A DNA stretch of 64,000 bases from Chaenocephalus aceratus. Taxonomy: Eukaryota; Chordata; Actinopteri; Perciformes; Channichthyidae. Shown here piece by piece: positions 34,091-46,592 of this stretch. Within the stretch, counting starts at the first letter, position 1, and every line of letters begins with the position of its first letter. The notes beneath the pieces were generated by a model. That model saw nothing but the letters and a program-made list of their open reading frames with translations, was not told the DNA's origin and did not search any database. The stretch spans positions 20,294,927 through 20,358,926 of the forward strand of contig CM043796.1 in assembly GCA_023974075.1 (NCBI GenBank). The letters run 5' to 3'. A program made the position numbers and the translations under genes.

Positions 34091-34821
34091 TTCATCTAAC
34101 CTTTTTATAACAATCTTAAAGAGCAGTTTACAGTATACACAAGCTCTGCAAAATCAAATCCTACTATATCCTCCTGGGACCCGAGGAAAAAAAGTGTCTT
34201 CCAATTTCCTTTTTTTTGTGATTTCCTACCTATTTAGGGTTAAAAAAACATCTTGCAATTTAGACTTTTTTATTTTTTTTTTTATTTTAAAATGTTACAG
34301 TATGTCCACTGTAGAGGACGTCGCGACCATATTAGTTTGAAAAGACAGCCAAAATGAACATATGGACTATGTAACGTATTATGGTTATAGAGTGATATTA
34401 ATACAATTATACATTCACCTTTATTTAAAACATGAATAAGTAATTGATCTGAACATTGCTGTTTATTTTGTCAATACAAAACTAGTTTGGTTTTTGGTGA
34501 ATCTTTCCAGATCTTCAAAGACTTTGTAGTAATTTCAATGTAGTGGGAAAGTACCTCATTGGACTCCTGTCAGCACGGGCTATAGGGTCATCTTGACTAG
34601 TTTTATGGATGTGGTCTCCATTTGACTATGCTCATAGAAACAAAGCTTACATTCCTGAGGCAATTCTCATTTTTCATGGCTCCACTTAAAATAAAAACAA
34701 CAATAAGACATACGTGCTACTCTTGGCCCACAGAGGGCCATGTCTTTCCAGCTCGTCCCTATCTGTCTCTATGTATCTATCTGTGCGCTCATGGAGCATC
34801 CTGCATCTTTCCCCCCCTTCT

Positions 34822-36958
34822 AGGTGATTTCAACCATGCAGACTTAAAGACAGTTCTCCCAAAGTTTGTACAACACATAAAATGTGCTACCAGGGGTAAA
34901 AACACACTGGATAAGGCCTATTCAAACATTAAGAAGGGATTTAAGTCTGTACCACTACCACATCTAGGGCAGTCGGATCACCTGTCCATCCTTTTAACCC
35001 CAGCATACACCACTGTCAGGAGAAAAACTCAACCCACCACAAAGACTGTTAAAACATGGCCTGAAGGAGCTTCCTCGCAGCTACAGGATTGCTTCGAAAG
35101 GACTAACTGGGATATTTTTGAGGTTCAGGACTTGGAGGAGTACGCATCAACTGTACTCTGCTATATACAGAACTGTGTGAATAATGTGACAGTTGAAAAA
35201 CGTATTCAGATATACGCCAACCAGAAGCCCTGGATGACGAAGGAGGTCAGAGCTCTCCTCAAGGGCCGAAATATCGCCTTCAGGTCTGGTGATAGTGCTC
35301 AATACAGTGCAGCTAGAGCCAACCTGAAGAGAGGCATCAGGGATGCCAAAGTAGCCTACAAGAGGAAGATTGAGGACCACTTCACCAACAACGATCCACG
35401 GCGGGTGTGGCAAGGTATACAGCACATCACCAACTACAAGAACAATAACAGCACAACGGTTGACGGGGACGCCTCACTGGCAGAGGAACTTAATTGTTTC
35501 TTTGCTCGTTTTGAGGTCAATGCAGTAGAGACGGACTCAACAACCTCACCAGCATCCAACAGTCACACCCTCACTGTGCAGGAGCATGATGTGAGGTGTG
35601 TGCTCAGAGCGGTGAACCCGAGGAAAGCTGCAGGCCCTGATGGCGTGACAGGAAGGGTGTTGAAGACCAACTTACGGAGGTCTTCACAAAGATCTTCAAC
35701 CTGTCACTCTCGAAATCCATCATCCCTTCGTGCCTGAAATCTGCCACAATCATCCCTCTGCCGAAAAAAAACATCATCTCCAGCCTCAACGACTACCGTC
35801 CGGTAGCACTCACACCGCTCATCATGAAGTGTTTCGAGAGGCTGGTCCTGCAGCACATCAAAACCATTCTCCCACCCACCTTCGACCCAAATCAGTTTGC
35901 GTATAGAGCAAATAGGTCTACAGAGGATGCCATCGCCACTGTTCTTCACAGTGCACTGTCCCACCTTGAACACCAGGGGAACTATGTGAGGATGCTCTTT
36001 GTTGATTACAGTTCTGCCTTTAATACAGTCATCCCGGGAAGATTGGTTTCCAAGCTATCTGACCTAGGATTTTCCCCAAACATCTGCCAATGGATTAAGG
36101 ACTTCCTAACTAACCGCCCGCAGACAGTGAGAATAGGCCCTCACCTCTCCTCCACCCTCACACTCAGCACCGGTTCACCACAAGGCTGTGTGCTGAGCCC
36201 CATGCTCTACTCCCTGTACACCTATGACTGTGCCCCCACTCACCCCACCAACACCATCGTCAAGTTCGCGGACGACACAACCGTGATTGGACTGATCACA
36301 AGAGGAGATGAGTCAGCCTACAGGGATGAAATCCAGAGACGGGCAGTGTGGTGTTCAGATAATAACCTTGTTCTGAACTCCATAAAAACAAAATAACTCA
36401 TTATAGACTTCAGGAAAAACAGCACAACACCAGATCCACTGTACATCAACGACAACTGTGTGGAAAGGGTTTCCACCTTCAGGTTCCTCGGCACACACAT
36501 TGCTGAAGATCTATCCTGGTCTATTAACACCACAACATCTGTGAAAAAGGCCCAGCAGCGACTCCACCTCCTGAGGATCCTCAGGAAAAACAACCTGGAG
36601 GAGAAGCTTCTGGTGTCTTTCTACCGCTGCTCCATAGAGAGTGTGCTGGCATATTGCCTAACCACGTGGTGTGCCAGCTGCTCAGAAAAGGACAGGAAAG
36701 CCCTTCAGAGGGTCATCAACACAGCCCAGAAGGTCATCGGCTGCTCACTGCCTTCTCTGGAGGAACTCTTCAGCCAACGTTGCCTCAACAGAGCAGGCAA
36801 AAATAATTGCAGACTCTTCACACCCTGGACACTTCCTGTTTGCTCTTCTGCCCTCCGGTAGATGCTACAGGTCAATTCAATCAAGAACAAACCGACTGAA
36901 AAACAGTTTTTTACCCCAGAGCCATACGAGAACTGAACACTGTCAAACGCTGAACTGA
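34822..36958 (+). pseudogene. LINE endonuclease end plus reverse transcriptase, broken
   Basis: The first frame (to about 35668) has GDFNHADLKTVLP, TRGKNTLDKAYSN and LGQSDHLSIL, the C-terminal endonuclease with its catalytic Ser-Asp-His. It continues to [15 protein letters not shown], the start of the reverse transcriptase. A small deletion near 35668 shifts the frame. The next frame holds [59 protein letters not shown] and [13 protein letters not shown], that is motifs A to C with the AspAsp pair. A TAA at 36394-36396 and another frameshift near 36790 follow. The end is LPSGRCYRSIQSRTNRLKNS. Three lesions make it inactive. Confidence 0.75.
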
Positions 36959-37262
36959 ACAGTTACAACTTCCAACTGCACTACTTTTTAATAATTGTAT
37001 TAACTTATGAACTGATCGACATCAGAGATGCAAAATATCATCCGTGTGTTGTTTTTTTATATTGTAAACTGTATTTAAATAATGTGCGGGCATGTATGCA
37101 TGTTGGTATGGATGTGTGAGCATGTTTAATGTGTATATGTTGATATAGATAATATTTATTCGTTTTATGTGGAAATGCACTGCGAGGATTGCTTTTTTAA
37201 ATTTCGTTGTACCTGGTGCGATGACAATAAAGGAATTATATTCTATTCTATTCTATTCTATT
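34822..37262 (+). mobile_element. CR1/Rex1-group LINE, 5'-truncated in the endonuclease
   Basis: It starts within the endonuclease domain, runs through the complete reverse transcriptase and a 3' untranslated region, and ends with a (TTCTA)n tail (37239-37262). It sits inside the inverted-repeat element 34165-37818 and is therefore the younger insertion. Confidence 0.75.
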
Positions 37263-37944
37263 ATATTCTTCTTGACCCTCTTCTATCCCAGATGTGAAAG
37301 CCTCATCTCTCTCATCATCTGAGAGCTTAAAATCTTAATCTCCCTGAACTATCTGGTACAGAAAATGTCTGCTTCAGTTCAGTCTCCTGCAACAATATTG
37401 AGTCATAAAGTCCATGAAGATAGTCCTGACGTCCACTAGAATGGACATTTATAAAAGGGCTGTTATTTGAAAACTTGAATTATTTAATTGCTTTCAGAAC
37501 TAATTATATAGTTCCTCACATGTTAATAAACAAGAATATATATGATTTTCATGGTAAAAATGACAATTATTCAACAATATTTGACTCCTGCTTCTATACA
37601 ATTTTGTTTTTGGTATGCCAGCCATTTTGGATGAAAAGAAAGAGGAACTTCCCAGCATGCAATTTTAACCAATGACATATCACTGGAAAGACCAGGATGT
37701 CCTCTGTACAGCACATCAGGGATTGATAGAGTAGCTCAAAAGAGTAAAAGGAGATGCATGTTAACAAAATGTCCACTACAGTGGACATTTTCAATGGGCT
37801 GGGTCCCAGGAGGATATATGTATAGTATTCCATCTTACACGAACCATTCATTTCTAATGCTATCCTCATGTAGCATATTTAGTGTATTACACAAATGTGT
37901 TTGTCTGATCATATCCTTATGGAACATTTTTAGGTGGAAAATTG

Positions 37945-38969
37945 TCAGAGCTCTCTCTTATCTTATCAGGAAACAGTTTGTCTCCATCAGTGGCTCAAAC
38001 TCACCCCCGGCCCCAGTCCACCACGGTGTACCCCAGGGCTCCGTACTTGGCCCCCTCCTGTTCACCATTTACATGCTCCCCCTCGGCCAGATCATCCGAC
38101 ATCATGGACTCAACTTCCACTGCTACGCTGACGATACCCAACTGTATCTCAGCACCACTCCATCCTCCCAGCTCCCCCCTCAGTCTCTCGTCAACTGCCT
38201 GCACGACATCAAGACATGGATGTCTTCAAACCATCTGAAGCTGAACAGCGGTAAAACAGAGCTCATGGTTGTGGCACCCAAGGCACTGCTCCAGAAGGTT
38301 GGTGACTTCGTCCTTGAGGTCGACGGCTGCTCCATCTCCCCATCTCCTGAAGCCCGCAACCTGGGTGTGATCCTCGACTCCACCCTTTCCTACCATTCCC
38401 ATGTCAAATCAGTCACCAAATTGGCTTTCTACCACCTGCGGAACATTGCCAGACTCCGACCGTCACTCTCGGAGTCGGTTGCCGAGACCCTGGTGCATGC
38501 ATTTGTCACCACCCGCTTGGACTACTGTAATGGTGTCCTGTTCGGGGTTCCCAACAAAACCCCGGACAGGCTCCAGTATGTCCAAAACTGTGCAGCTCGG
38601 GTCCTCACACACACAAAGCCGTGGCAGCACATCACTCCCACCCTCATCCACCTCCACTGGTTGCCGGTCAAGTTCCGCATAAACTATAAAGTCCTCCTCC
38701 TGACCTACAAGTCCCTCCATGCCCTTGCCCCCCAGTACCTATCGGACATCCTCCACCCCCATGCCCCACCCCGGAACCTGCGGTCTTCAGACTCTGGCCT
38801 GCTCACCACCCCCCGCACCAAACTGAGAACCTTCGGGGACAGAGCCTTCAGTGTGGCAGCCCCCACCCTCTGGAACGCTCTCCCTGCGGAGATTCGCAAC
38901 ATCCCCACACTGGACGCCTTCAAAAGGGCCCTCAAGTCCCATCTTTTCATCAAGGCTTTCGGCCCTTAA
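37945..38969 (+). pseudogene. L2 reverse transcriptase, C-terminal two thirds, frame still open
   Basis: Motif B HGVPQGSVLGPLLF and motif C FHCYADDTQLYL with the AspAsp pair are present. MSSNHLKLNSGKTELMVVAP, LGVILDSTLSYHSHVKSV, TRLDYCNGVLFGVPNK, NCAARVLTHTKPWQHI, HWLPVKFRINYKVLL and APTLWNALPAEIRNI follow, and it ends at 38969. No stop or frameshift lies between 37945 and 38969, so this is the best preserved LINE protein here. Motif A and the endonuclease are lost by truncation. The ATG at 37758 belongs to the flanking element and is not a real start. Confidence 0.8.
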
Positions 38970-39076
38970 ATCGATCTGTTGTTTTGTCTGTCTGACCTTT
39001 GTTTTGTTTTGTGTGTGCTCGCCCCAATTCCTGTAAAGCGACCTTGGGTCCCTTGAAAGGCGCTATAGAAATTTCA

Positions 39077-39126
<50 letters not shown>
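39077..39126. repeat. (TTA)n microsatellite / LINE tail
   Basis: Pure TTA run of about 16 units closing the L2 LINE. Confidence 0.95.
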
Positions 39127-39129
39127 CTT

Positions 39130-40420
39130 GACCTTTGTAACCAAATGTAACATGTTCAATATTCTCAGACATTGTTCTTGGCAAAAAGGGTATTTTAACA
39201 TCTATTAAGTGATTTTCTATCTCATATCAGCCGAGTGAATTGGACTGACATCACAATGGACAGCAGTTTTAATATGGCGACACTGTTATAACATTTTCTG
39301 ACGCAATGCCTGAAGGGGCAATACATAGTTTTGTCTTGGATTTCATCTGCTTCAGCCAAAACACGTATGCATTTTTAACACTAAAATCAAAAGAAACAGC
39401 TGTTAAAAGGACAATCTGATTCACCCTAACCCTTAAGGGGATCAGTTGGTTAAAGGTGTTTTGGGATCTGTTAGGAAATTCAACATGATCAAAGAAGTTA
39501 CATTTGAGTAAAATATATTGTAATCAAAAAGTCATTTGTAAACACAGTGAATGAATGAAGACGCTTTCTGTGCACTGCTCAGTCAGCTACTTTCATTTGA
39601 ATGTGTCTAGGAGATCAAAGTATGTGTGTTTGTGCAAGTGAACTCCTTGGTGCAGTGATAACCTTGTTTTTTCACAACCCAGACATATTCTAATCCAGTG
39701 AGACATGCCACTCCCCATGTCCTTCCTCTGTCTTTCACCGTCTTATCTCTGCCACTTTCCTTCTCCCTTCTCTTCCTCCCCCGTCATCATTATCCCACCC
39801 AGACTGTCCACCATGAGATGACAATTACAACACTGTGGACACGCTAACTCCACAAGGGATTTTGCTGTCTTGCAGCATCTGTCTCTCTTGTCGTTCTCGC
39901 TCCCTTGTCTCCCTGCATCCACATGTTTCTGTCTTACTGGCTGTGTTTCTGTCTACACCTTCTTCTCCCTCAGTCAGCACTTCCGCACCTATGGGTGGCT
40001 CGCTCTCTTTTTGTGCCGTCACCTACTGTCCCTCTGGCTCTTTTTTAACTTACTGCACCTTTGTTGCCCTCCAAAGAACCTTTGGTTGCCTCACTTTGAA
40101 AGTTTTCCTTTCTTTCTTTCTTTCCTCTCCTAAATCAGTTTTCTCTTTGGTGATGAAGATATCAAAACTCCTTACTGAGTGAATCTCTTCTATTTCAATT
40201 TGTTTTGTCATCAGCACATTTTCCTAGTCTCAAACATTCTTTCTGGAGCACGGAGGGCTTTTCATTAAGTCACTGAGATAAATGATATAAGCCCCCAGGA
40301 GAACAGTGCCGTTACACCAGTGGCTTTATGTTGTGAAAACATTATTATCTCTGCTCTTTAACGCTACAGGAGGTTATGCAGGGACAGCCCATAGATCTAA
40401 GAATTTGACAGCTTGATCAG

Positions 40421-40422
<2 letters not shown>
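39130..40422. other. No recognised gene; pyrimidine-rich at 39700-40140
   Basis: The stretch 39700-40140 is rich in CT and leaves several frames open by composition. Nothing else was recognised. Confidence 0.55.

Positions 40423-40461
<39 letters not shown>
40423..40461. repeat. (TG)n microsatellite
   Basis: Pure TG run. Confidence 0.97.
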
Positions 40462-40464
<3 letters not shown>

Positions 40465-42092
40465 CGGCGGTGTGTATTTTCTGTGGAAAAGGGGCCAATT
40501 TCGTTGGCAAGACTGTGCTCAGTGTCAGCTTTTATTGGAAATCATGCAATGTGGAGAAAGCACTGCTTTTAGTTGCTTTTATTGTGTGGATATAAAACAC
40601 TGTCTTGAGCAGCTGAAGGATTTACACTTTCGACAACCATGTAATATAGCTGTAGAGAACACACTATGTCAAATGTGTTAATTTAATTTAAAGGGGCAGG
40701 GAGATCTCTGTCTTTTTCAGTAGTGCCAAAATAAGCGGTAAAACACTATAAAAGGTAGAGTAGGGCATCTATGAGAAATTATATAATTTATCTTGAGAAT
40801 TGTAGGAACAAGTTCAATATTGAAGAGTACAAGCTAGGAGTCAAGATAGTCATCTATTGTAAATGTGACAACACAATACATCCAAAGTAAATCCTCTCAC
40901 ACCAGGAGGCCAATATCAATATTCTTCCAATAACTTTGATATGCAAATTCATACTGCTGACCCAGTTCAGTATCCCTATGACACATGCCGAAGTCCACAT
41001 TGGGGACTCTGACATTTACATTTCATGCCAGAGCAGGAAGTTAGCGTAAAAAACTTTTGAGTGACCTATTTGAGGGTTTTTGCAGAATGTGGGAAGATTT
41101 CACGTTTGCTTTATTACATCATGCATTTGTTTATATTTAATTCTCTACCAGAGTATAAAATGCTCTACGAATCAAGCATGCTTTGAAATTGTAAAAATAT
41201 GTCTTTAAACTGCGGCTGTTCGACTAAGACATTAATACGCTATTTCAAAACAATGTCCAACCCAACATCATAGGGGGCAGATCATTTAAAAAAAATTCAA
41301 AAAAGATCAAGGGCTTAAGTAATACAAATAACATTGAAAAGTTATTGAGATATCTACAAACACTACCACTTCCACGTGGAATGTTAACTCAAAGATACGG
41401 CTTCACATGCTGTCATCTTATTTGACATGCTGCCACTTCACATCAAATAACCAATCAGTCATCAGATCATAAGAGCCATCATTATGTTTCTTCTGCTAGA
41501 GAAAACTGTCATTCCACGGCTGCTGTTTCCCGGACATTGCCTCGATCCCACAGCTGTTTCGGATGCCAAGTCACCACCCGCCAGCATTTACACTCCAACG
41601 GGTGAATTGTGTCATAATGCTGCACATTTCACAATGATGTCTAATTACCATATGCTAAACTCTGAACATTCAGAAAGCATAGAGATAATCTTAGAGTGTG
41701 AAAACATTTCACTTGGCTGGCCGTCAAAATTCATCTACAATTTCCAATTTCTGATATCCTAATAACTCAATTTTCTGTATCTTTACCAAAACGTAAATCC
41801 TGATTTTTCTCACTTAATATGGATACAATTTCTGATCCATAATAGTCATTAGGTTATACTTTTGAGAGTGCACACACACACAGTGTCACATTTTTAAATC
41901 TTGACATACCCTTTTATTAAATTTCATATTAATCGGCATCATAAAGTAGATCAGAACAGACTTTACCGGAGATTACATAAAGTGATAGACCTTCATGTAA
42001 AGTTGCTGGGAGCTACATACAAGTTGTATAACATGTTAGCCCATGTACAGTACAGTATGTGGTGCAAAAGCTGTATCAGTAAAAGCTACTTC
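40462..42092. other. No recognised feature
   Basis: AT-rich sequence without recognisable domains, arrays or inverted repeat pairs. Confidence 0.5.
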
Positions 42093-42163
<71 letters not shown>

Positions 42164-42175
42164 CGTGCGTGCGTG

Positions 42176-42209
<34 letters not shown>
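42093..42209. repeat. (TG)n microsatellite with TGCG interruption
   Basis: The TG run is interrupted at 42158-42178 by (GTGC) units. Confidence 0.97.
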
Positions 42210-42210
<1 letters not shown>

Positions 42211-42471
42211 TCTAGCATTACTATACTTGTGGGGACCTAAATCTGTTTACATAGTCACGTGTGGGGACTCGCCTCCCTTATGGGGACAAAATGGAGGTCC
42301 CCATGAGGGGAATCATTAATTTTAGGGTGAAGACTTGGTTAGGTTTAGGGTTAGGGTAAGGGTAAGGTTAAGGGTAAGGGTTAGGCATGTGTTGGTTATG
42401 GTTAAGGTTAGGATAAGTCTCCAGGAAATGCATGTAAGTCAATGTAATGTCCCCTGAAGTGATGTATACAT
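42210..42471. repeat. Teleost (TG)n-flanked repeat with TGGGGAC motifs and GGGTTA tract
   Basis: ACTTGTGGGGACCTAAATC, CACGTGTGGGGACTC, TTATGGGGACAAAATGG and GGTCCCCATGAGGGG are followed by degenerate GGGTTA/GGGTAA units (42337-42385) and TAATGTCCCCTGAAG. This is a common fish repeat usually found between TG arrays. Its class is unclear. Confidence 0.6.
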
Positions 42472-42613
<142 letters not shown>

Positions 42614-44710
42614 CTTCACCAATGTCCAAATCTGTGTGTGTGTTCAAGGGTGATAGACTACTGGGGACAGGGAGCCAGAGGGACAGGAGGAAGCTGTTTG
42701 ATGTCATCACCATGTGTCCTTTCTAGTTACCCTTGGCTCTAATCTATGGTGAGACGCTGTCTGAGTCCCTCATTAGTTACTGGTAACTCTCTTTAGTGTA
42801 ATGTCAACTTCCGGAGGCAAGGTTGACTCGTGGATGGAATATCAATGTGAACAGATGTGGTAAAGGTAGATTGTCACCATCACATGGATAGAAACATGAT
42901 CATGATGTGTTTGATCCAGTACATCCAAGTATTAAAATACTGTATGATTCTTGTTGAACACTAATTATTCTGCAGGGTTAGGGTTCTCCTGAAACCGTTT
43001 ATGTTTTGTTGACATTTTTTGCAAGTCGAATGGGGGGCCGGTTTTTTTCTTAAAGTGATGCAATGTAATTGAATGGTTGAGGCCCAACAAATTGAGATTA
43101 CTGACCTTACATTTTATAAGGGCATAAACCCCTGTAAACAGGTGTTTTTTTTGTACCAGAAGGCTGTGTAATCATGCTCAAGTCATGTGGGATTTGACCC
43201 CCCCACACTGCCAGATGCAACCTCTCCTATCAGCAAAAAAGAGGTTCACCTATGCTCAATGTACACAGGATTACATTTTATTATGCAGCCAAATACAGAG
43301 ACATGCACATGAAGGTGCAGATATATCGAGATGCTTGTAAGAATGGAATTATTAGCTATATCATTTTGTATCATCAAATAACAGAACATGGCTTGCTTTG
43401 TCGCATTTTTAATCACCAAGCCAACCTTTAGGATAGCAAACTTCAGGTGCAGTGACTTTTTGCAAGCAAAACGGGTAATTTACCTGGAAGCCAAATATTT
43501 GTACTGCATTTGTGACTTACCATTGCATCACTTGTGCCAAAATATGTGATTATACAACAAAGGAGTTTCAATGAAAACAATTAAATACAATCTAGGTGCT
43601 TTGGAATTTAAAATATGCCTCAGCCCTGCTCTATTCAGACCCAGTTTAATCCCAAAGGCCTGCATCCTGCTTCTCTTATGAGCTAAAGCTTTAGTTGGTG
43701 AAAGAGTAAACATAGGGAAAGTTCCAATACCTTATTTTAAATTGTATTGCCCTCTTGCGAAAAAATAAAATAGATGTTTATGTTCTCTTGCAACAAAAAA
43801 AACAAGTTCAATTTGCCAAATCATGCAATTATTCCTAGATAAAGGGTGCCATTTGATTGATCTTTTACACAAGCGCGATATGATCCACAGTCCTGCCAAT
43901 GATTCCTCGATATTCCATTGATTGGCAGTTGATGGCGGAAAGGCAAAAATAACCTTGCAATGCCCTAACCAAGGCATGTGTGTAAATGTGTCCAATAATC
44001 AGCCATGAAAATGTTTTAGAAGGAAAAGCTAAACATTTTGAAGTCTAATCCAGCCTCAAGCATGCCTTCAATGTGTTTTGGTTAGAAATGGAGGATGTAA
44101 ACATAACGTTGTTTGTGGACAAAAAACCTCCATGGGGTACCTTTAATTTCCTCTATGCAGCTGGTTCCCTCATAAGGGATTCTGTGCCGGACTCACCTCT
44201 ACATTACAAAGCTGTCGGTCCACCCCTGCAAGGTGTTCTGCCCTGCCTTTAAAAGGCTGGAGAGTAGTTGATCTGATTGGCCTTGATTCATGCCAGCTGC
44301 TATCACAGCCACTGATAATTTAATCCTCCTAATCCAACCACTTTTACAACAGTGCTGCAGGTGCTCTGGTCATGGAAATCTTTTGGTCACACACAGGAGA
44401 GCCAGTGCCACCTCCTGCACTTTGAGTGATAAACACAATCTGATCAGAGAATAACGGTAAATCATACAACTCCAAAAGTATATGGAGGCAAACAAGGCTA
44501 AGCCACAAGGGCAGAGTGGTATCAAAGGAAAAGCAGCACTTTTAGGCAGGTTACACCAGCTCAGAAGAAAATTACTGACTGTGCCATGAATAAAGATGTT
44601 ATTTATTTTGGATTTAATATGCCGTGATCTCTGGAAAGTATGGCCGTGACACAAGTTGTAAACACGCTTTGGTTACAATCTCTGTGATTTCACCGTAATG
44701 GTTTATACCT
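42614..44710. other. No recognised feature
   Basis: No domain-bearing frame or repeat was recognised. Confidence 0.5.
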
Positions 44711-45166
44711 CAGGGCTGCACATAACTTGTGCGCAGGTGCGCATGTGCCAAAAAAAGGCGCATTTGCGCACCAACATTGAGAGAGAGAGAGAGATAGAAA
44801 AGAGAGAAGAGAGAGAGATATTTGCGAGTTGCATAATAAATGGTAAGATAGCAGGGTTTCCCACACATAGACTTTACTTGGGTGGGCCGCCCAGGTATAT
44901 TAACGGTCGCCAAAGTATAATTCGCGAGCTATTTAGTTTACATTTGTTTTAATCGGTCCGCGAGCACGAGGCTCTACCCCTCGCTATCGCGTGAAGGGTC
45001 TGCTTTATGCGCTCTGTACAGTAACCCTGCTGCTCTTCCCCCCCCCCATTAATAAAGTCAAGTACCCCTCAAAAGGTCCGGTTTATTTCATTTTAAGGAT
45101 GCGCACCAAGCAACATCTCCAGGTGCTCCTTTGAGAACCAGGGCAAAAAAGTTATGTGCACCCCTG
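44711..45166. mobile_element. hAT-like MITE, with a second repeat inside
   Basis: The left end is CAGGGCTGCACATAACTT and the right end, reversed, is CAGGGGTGCACATAACTT. The flanks do not give a clean 8-bp duplication (TTATACCT and GCTATAGT). Inside it, GCAGGGTTTCCCACACATAG at 44850 resembles the start of another hAT-type repeat, and a (GA)n run lies at 44778-44820. Confidence 0.55.
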
Positions 45167-45183
45167 GCTATAGTGCTCCAACA

Positions 45184-45443
45184 CATTGTACGTGATAGGC
45201 TAAGGAACGGGACATCTCTTAGCGGTTGACCAATCACAACAGAGCCAGCCAGCTAACCAATCAGAGCAGACTGGGCTCTGATTTCAGACAGAGGGTGAAA
45301 AGAGGTGCTGCAGCACAGGCAGTATGAGAACAATAAAGAACAATAAAGAACTTTTGAACATTACAGCATGTAAACATGTCACAGTAGAGGCACAACATGT
45401 ACAGTATATGAAACCTGAAATGAGCAGAACAGGGCCCCTTTAA
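45184..45443 (-). repeat. Common fish MITE fragment ending GGGCCCCTTTAA
   Basis: CCAATCAGAGCAGACTGGGC, AGAGGTGCTGCAGCACAGGC and the terminus GGGCCCCTTTAA form a pattern found repeatedly in teleost genomes. The left end is truncated. Confidence 0.5.
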
Positions 45444-45743
45444 ATTATTGCAATTAGCACAAAAGCATTGAAACAATCTTTTTGCATCACAGGGTCCATT
45501 GACGTCCTATTTTTGTCTTATTTGTGCAGATTTAGCAGCAACACAATCCTTTTGTGAATTCACCCCTGAGTCTTAATTTGGCAAACACATACAAACAAGG
45601 TGGAGGGGAGAAATGACTGCAGAAAATGTATTTTCTAGTTAACTATAAGCCAATCAAACCAAACATGATTCAGATCAATGGAGTACAGTATAATTTCTTT
45701 CTAGCTACTGACTTGAATGTACCTGCAAATTAACATTACATGA

Positions 45744-46345
45744 CATTGCATTTAGCTGACGCTTTTATCCAAAGCGACTTACAATAAGTACATTCGACCA
45801 GGAAGACACAACCTTGAAGAAAACAGAATCATATAAGTACATCAGGTTTCATAGAGCCAAGTATTTCAAGTGCTACTCAACTGGCTGTAGATAAGCCAGT
45901 CCTTTATTAGTATATAAGTGCTCTGTTAGCAGTTCTTTGTTAGTAATTCTATCGCTCGAGGTGGAGTCGAAAGAGATGAGTTTTCAGTCTGCGCCGGAAG
46001 GTGTGTAAGCTTTCTGCCGTCCTGATGTCAATGGGGAGCTCATTCCACCATTTTGGAGCCAGGATAGCAAACCCACGTGTTTTTGCTGATGGGAACTTGG
46101 GTCCCCCTCGCAGCGAGGGTGCAGCGAGTCGTTTGGCTGATGCAGAGCGTAGAGCACGCGCTAGGGTGTAGAGTTTAACCATGTCCTGGATGTAGGAAGG
46201 GCCAGATCCATTCACAGCATGGTACGCAAGTACCAGTGTCTTGAAGTGAATTCTAGCAGTTACCGGAAGCCAATGAAGGTAGCGGCGTGGTGTGGGAAAA
46301 TTTAGGAAGGTTGAAGACCAGACGAGCCGCTTCATTCTGGATGAA
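45744..46345 (-). mobile_element. L2-like LINE 3' part (antisense)
   Basis: The tail-side end ATTTAGCTGACGCTTTTATC and CAAAGCGACTTACAATAAG (45770-45790) is the 3' end. The coding part lies to its right on the minus strand. Confidence 0.65.
45949..46335 (-). pseudogene. L2-like reverse transcriptase C-terminus
   Basis: The frame reads LHWLPVTARIHFKTLVLAYH, GSGPSYIQDMVKLY, ARALRSASAKRLAAPS, FAILAPKWWNELPIDIRTAE and FRRRLKTHLFRLHLER. This is the C-terminal segment of L2-group LINE proteins. The upstream end is joined to unrelated sequence at about 46345 by 5' truncation, with a frame change near 46270. The region 61200-61440 carries an overlapping, more upstream part of the same family. Confidence 0.7.
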
Positions 46346-46592
46346 ATGTTCAGTGACTGGTTGGATGAGGTAAAAATGTATATTGATGATGTGCAAATAT
46401 GGAAATGTGCTGGAAATTAAAAAAAATATATGAGGAAAAGGACATTTAGAGATAATGTTAAATAATTGCAATACACAAAATGAAAATATCATGCACAGTA
46501 TTTTGTTGGGGATGTTCTGGTTGGCCTGTCAGTGGGATTGATTTTCTCTTTTTGTGTGTGTAGATTATCCAGAGGGAAACAATTTTTCATAC

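Larger units (their letters stand above)
34165..37818. mobile_element. Inverted-repeat DNA element split by a LINE
   Basis: TATATCCTCCTGGGACCC at 34165-34182 is repeated as its exact reverse complement at 37801-37818. TATA is common to both outer edges. GTCCACT...GGAC motifs occur inside both ends (34305-34320, 37768-37790). Without the LINE at 34822-37262 the element would be about 1.2 kb. No transposase was recognised. Confidence 0.6.
37935..39126 (+). mobile_element. L2-clade LINE, 5'-truncated, with (ATT)n tail
   Basis: The coding part is followed by a short 3' end TTGAAAGGCGCTATAGAAAT and a (TTA)n run at 39077-39126, as usual for fish L2 LINEs. Confidence 0.78.

Noticed and set aside
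39700..40150. Ser/Cys-rich open frames
   Set aside because: They are explained by the pyrimidine-rich composition. No signal, repeat or domain is visible.
44703..45174. Clean hAT 8-bp target duplication for 44711-45166
   Set aside because: TTATACCT and GCTATAGT do not match base for base, so only the inverted termini were used.
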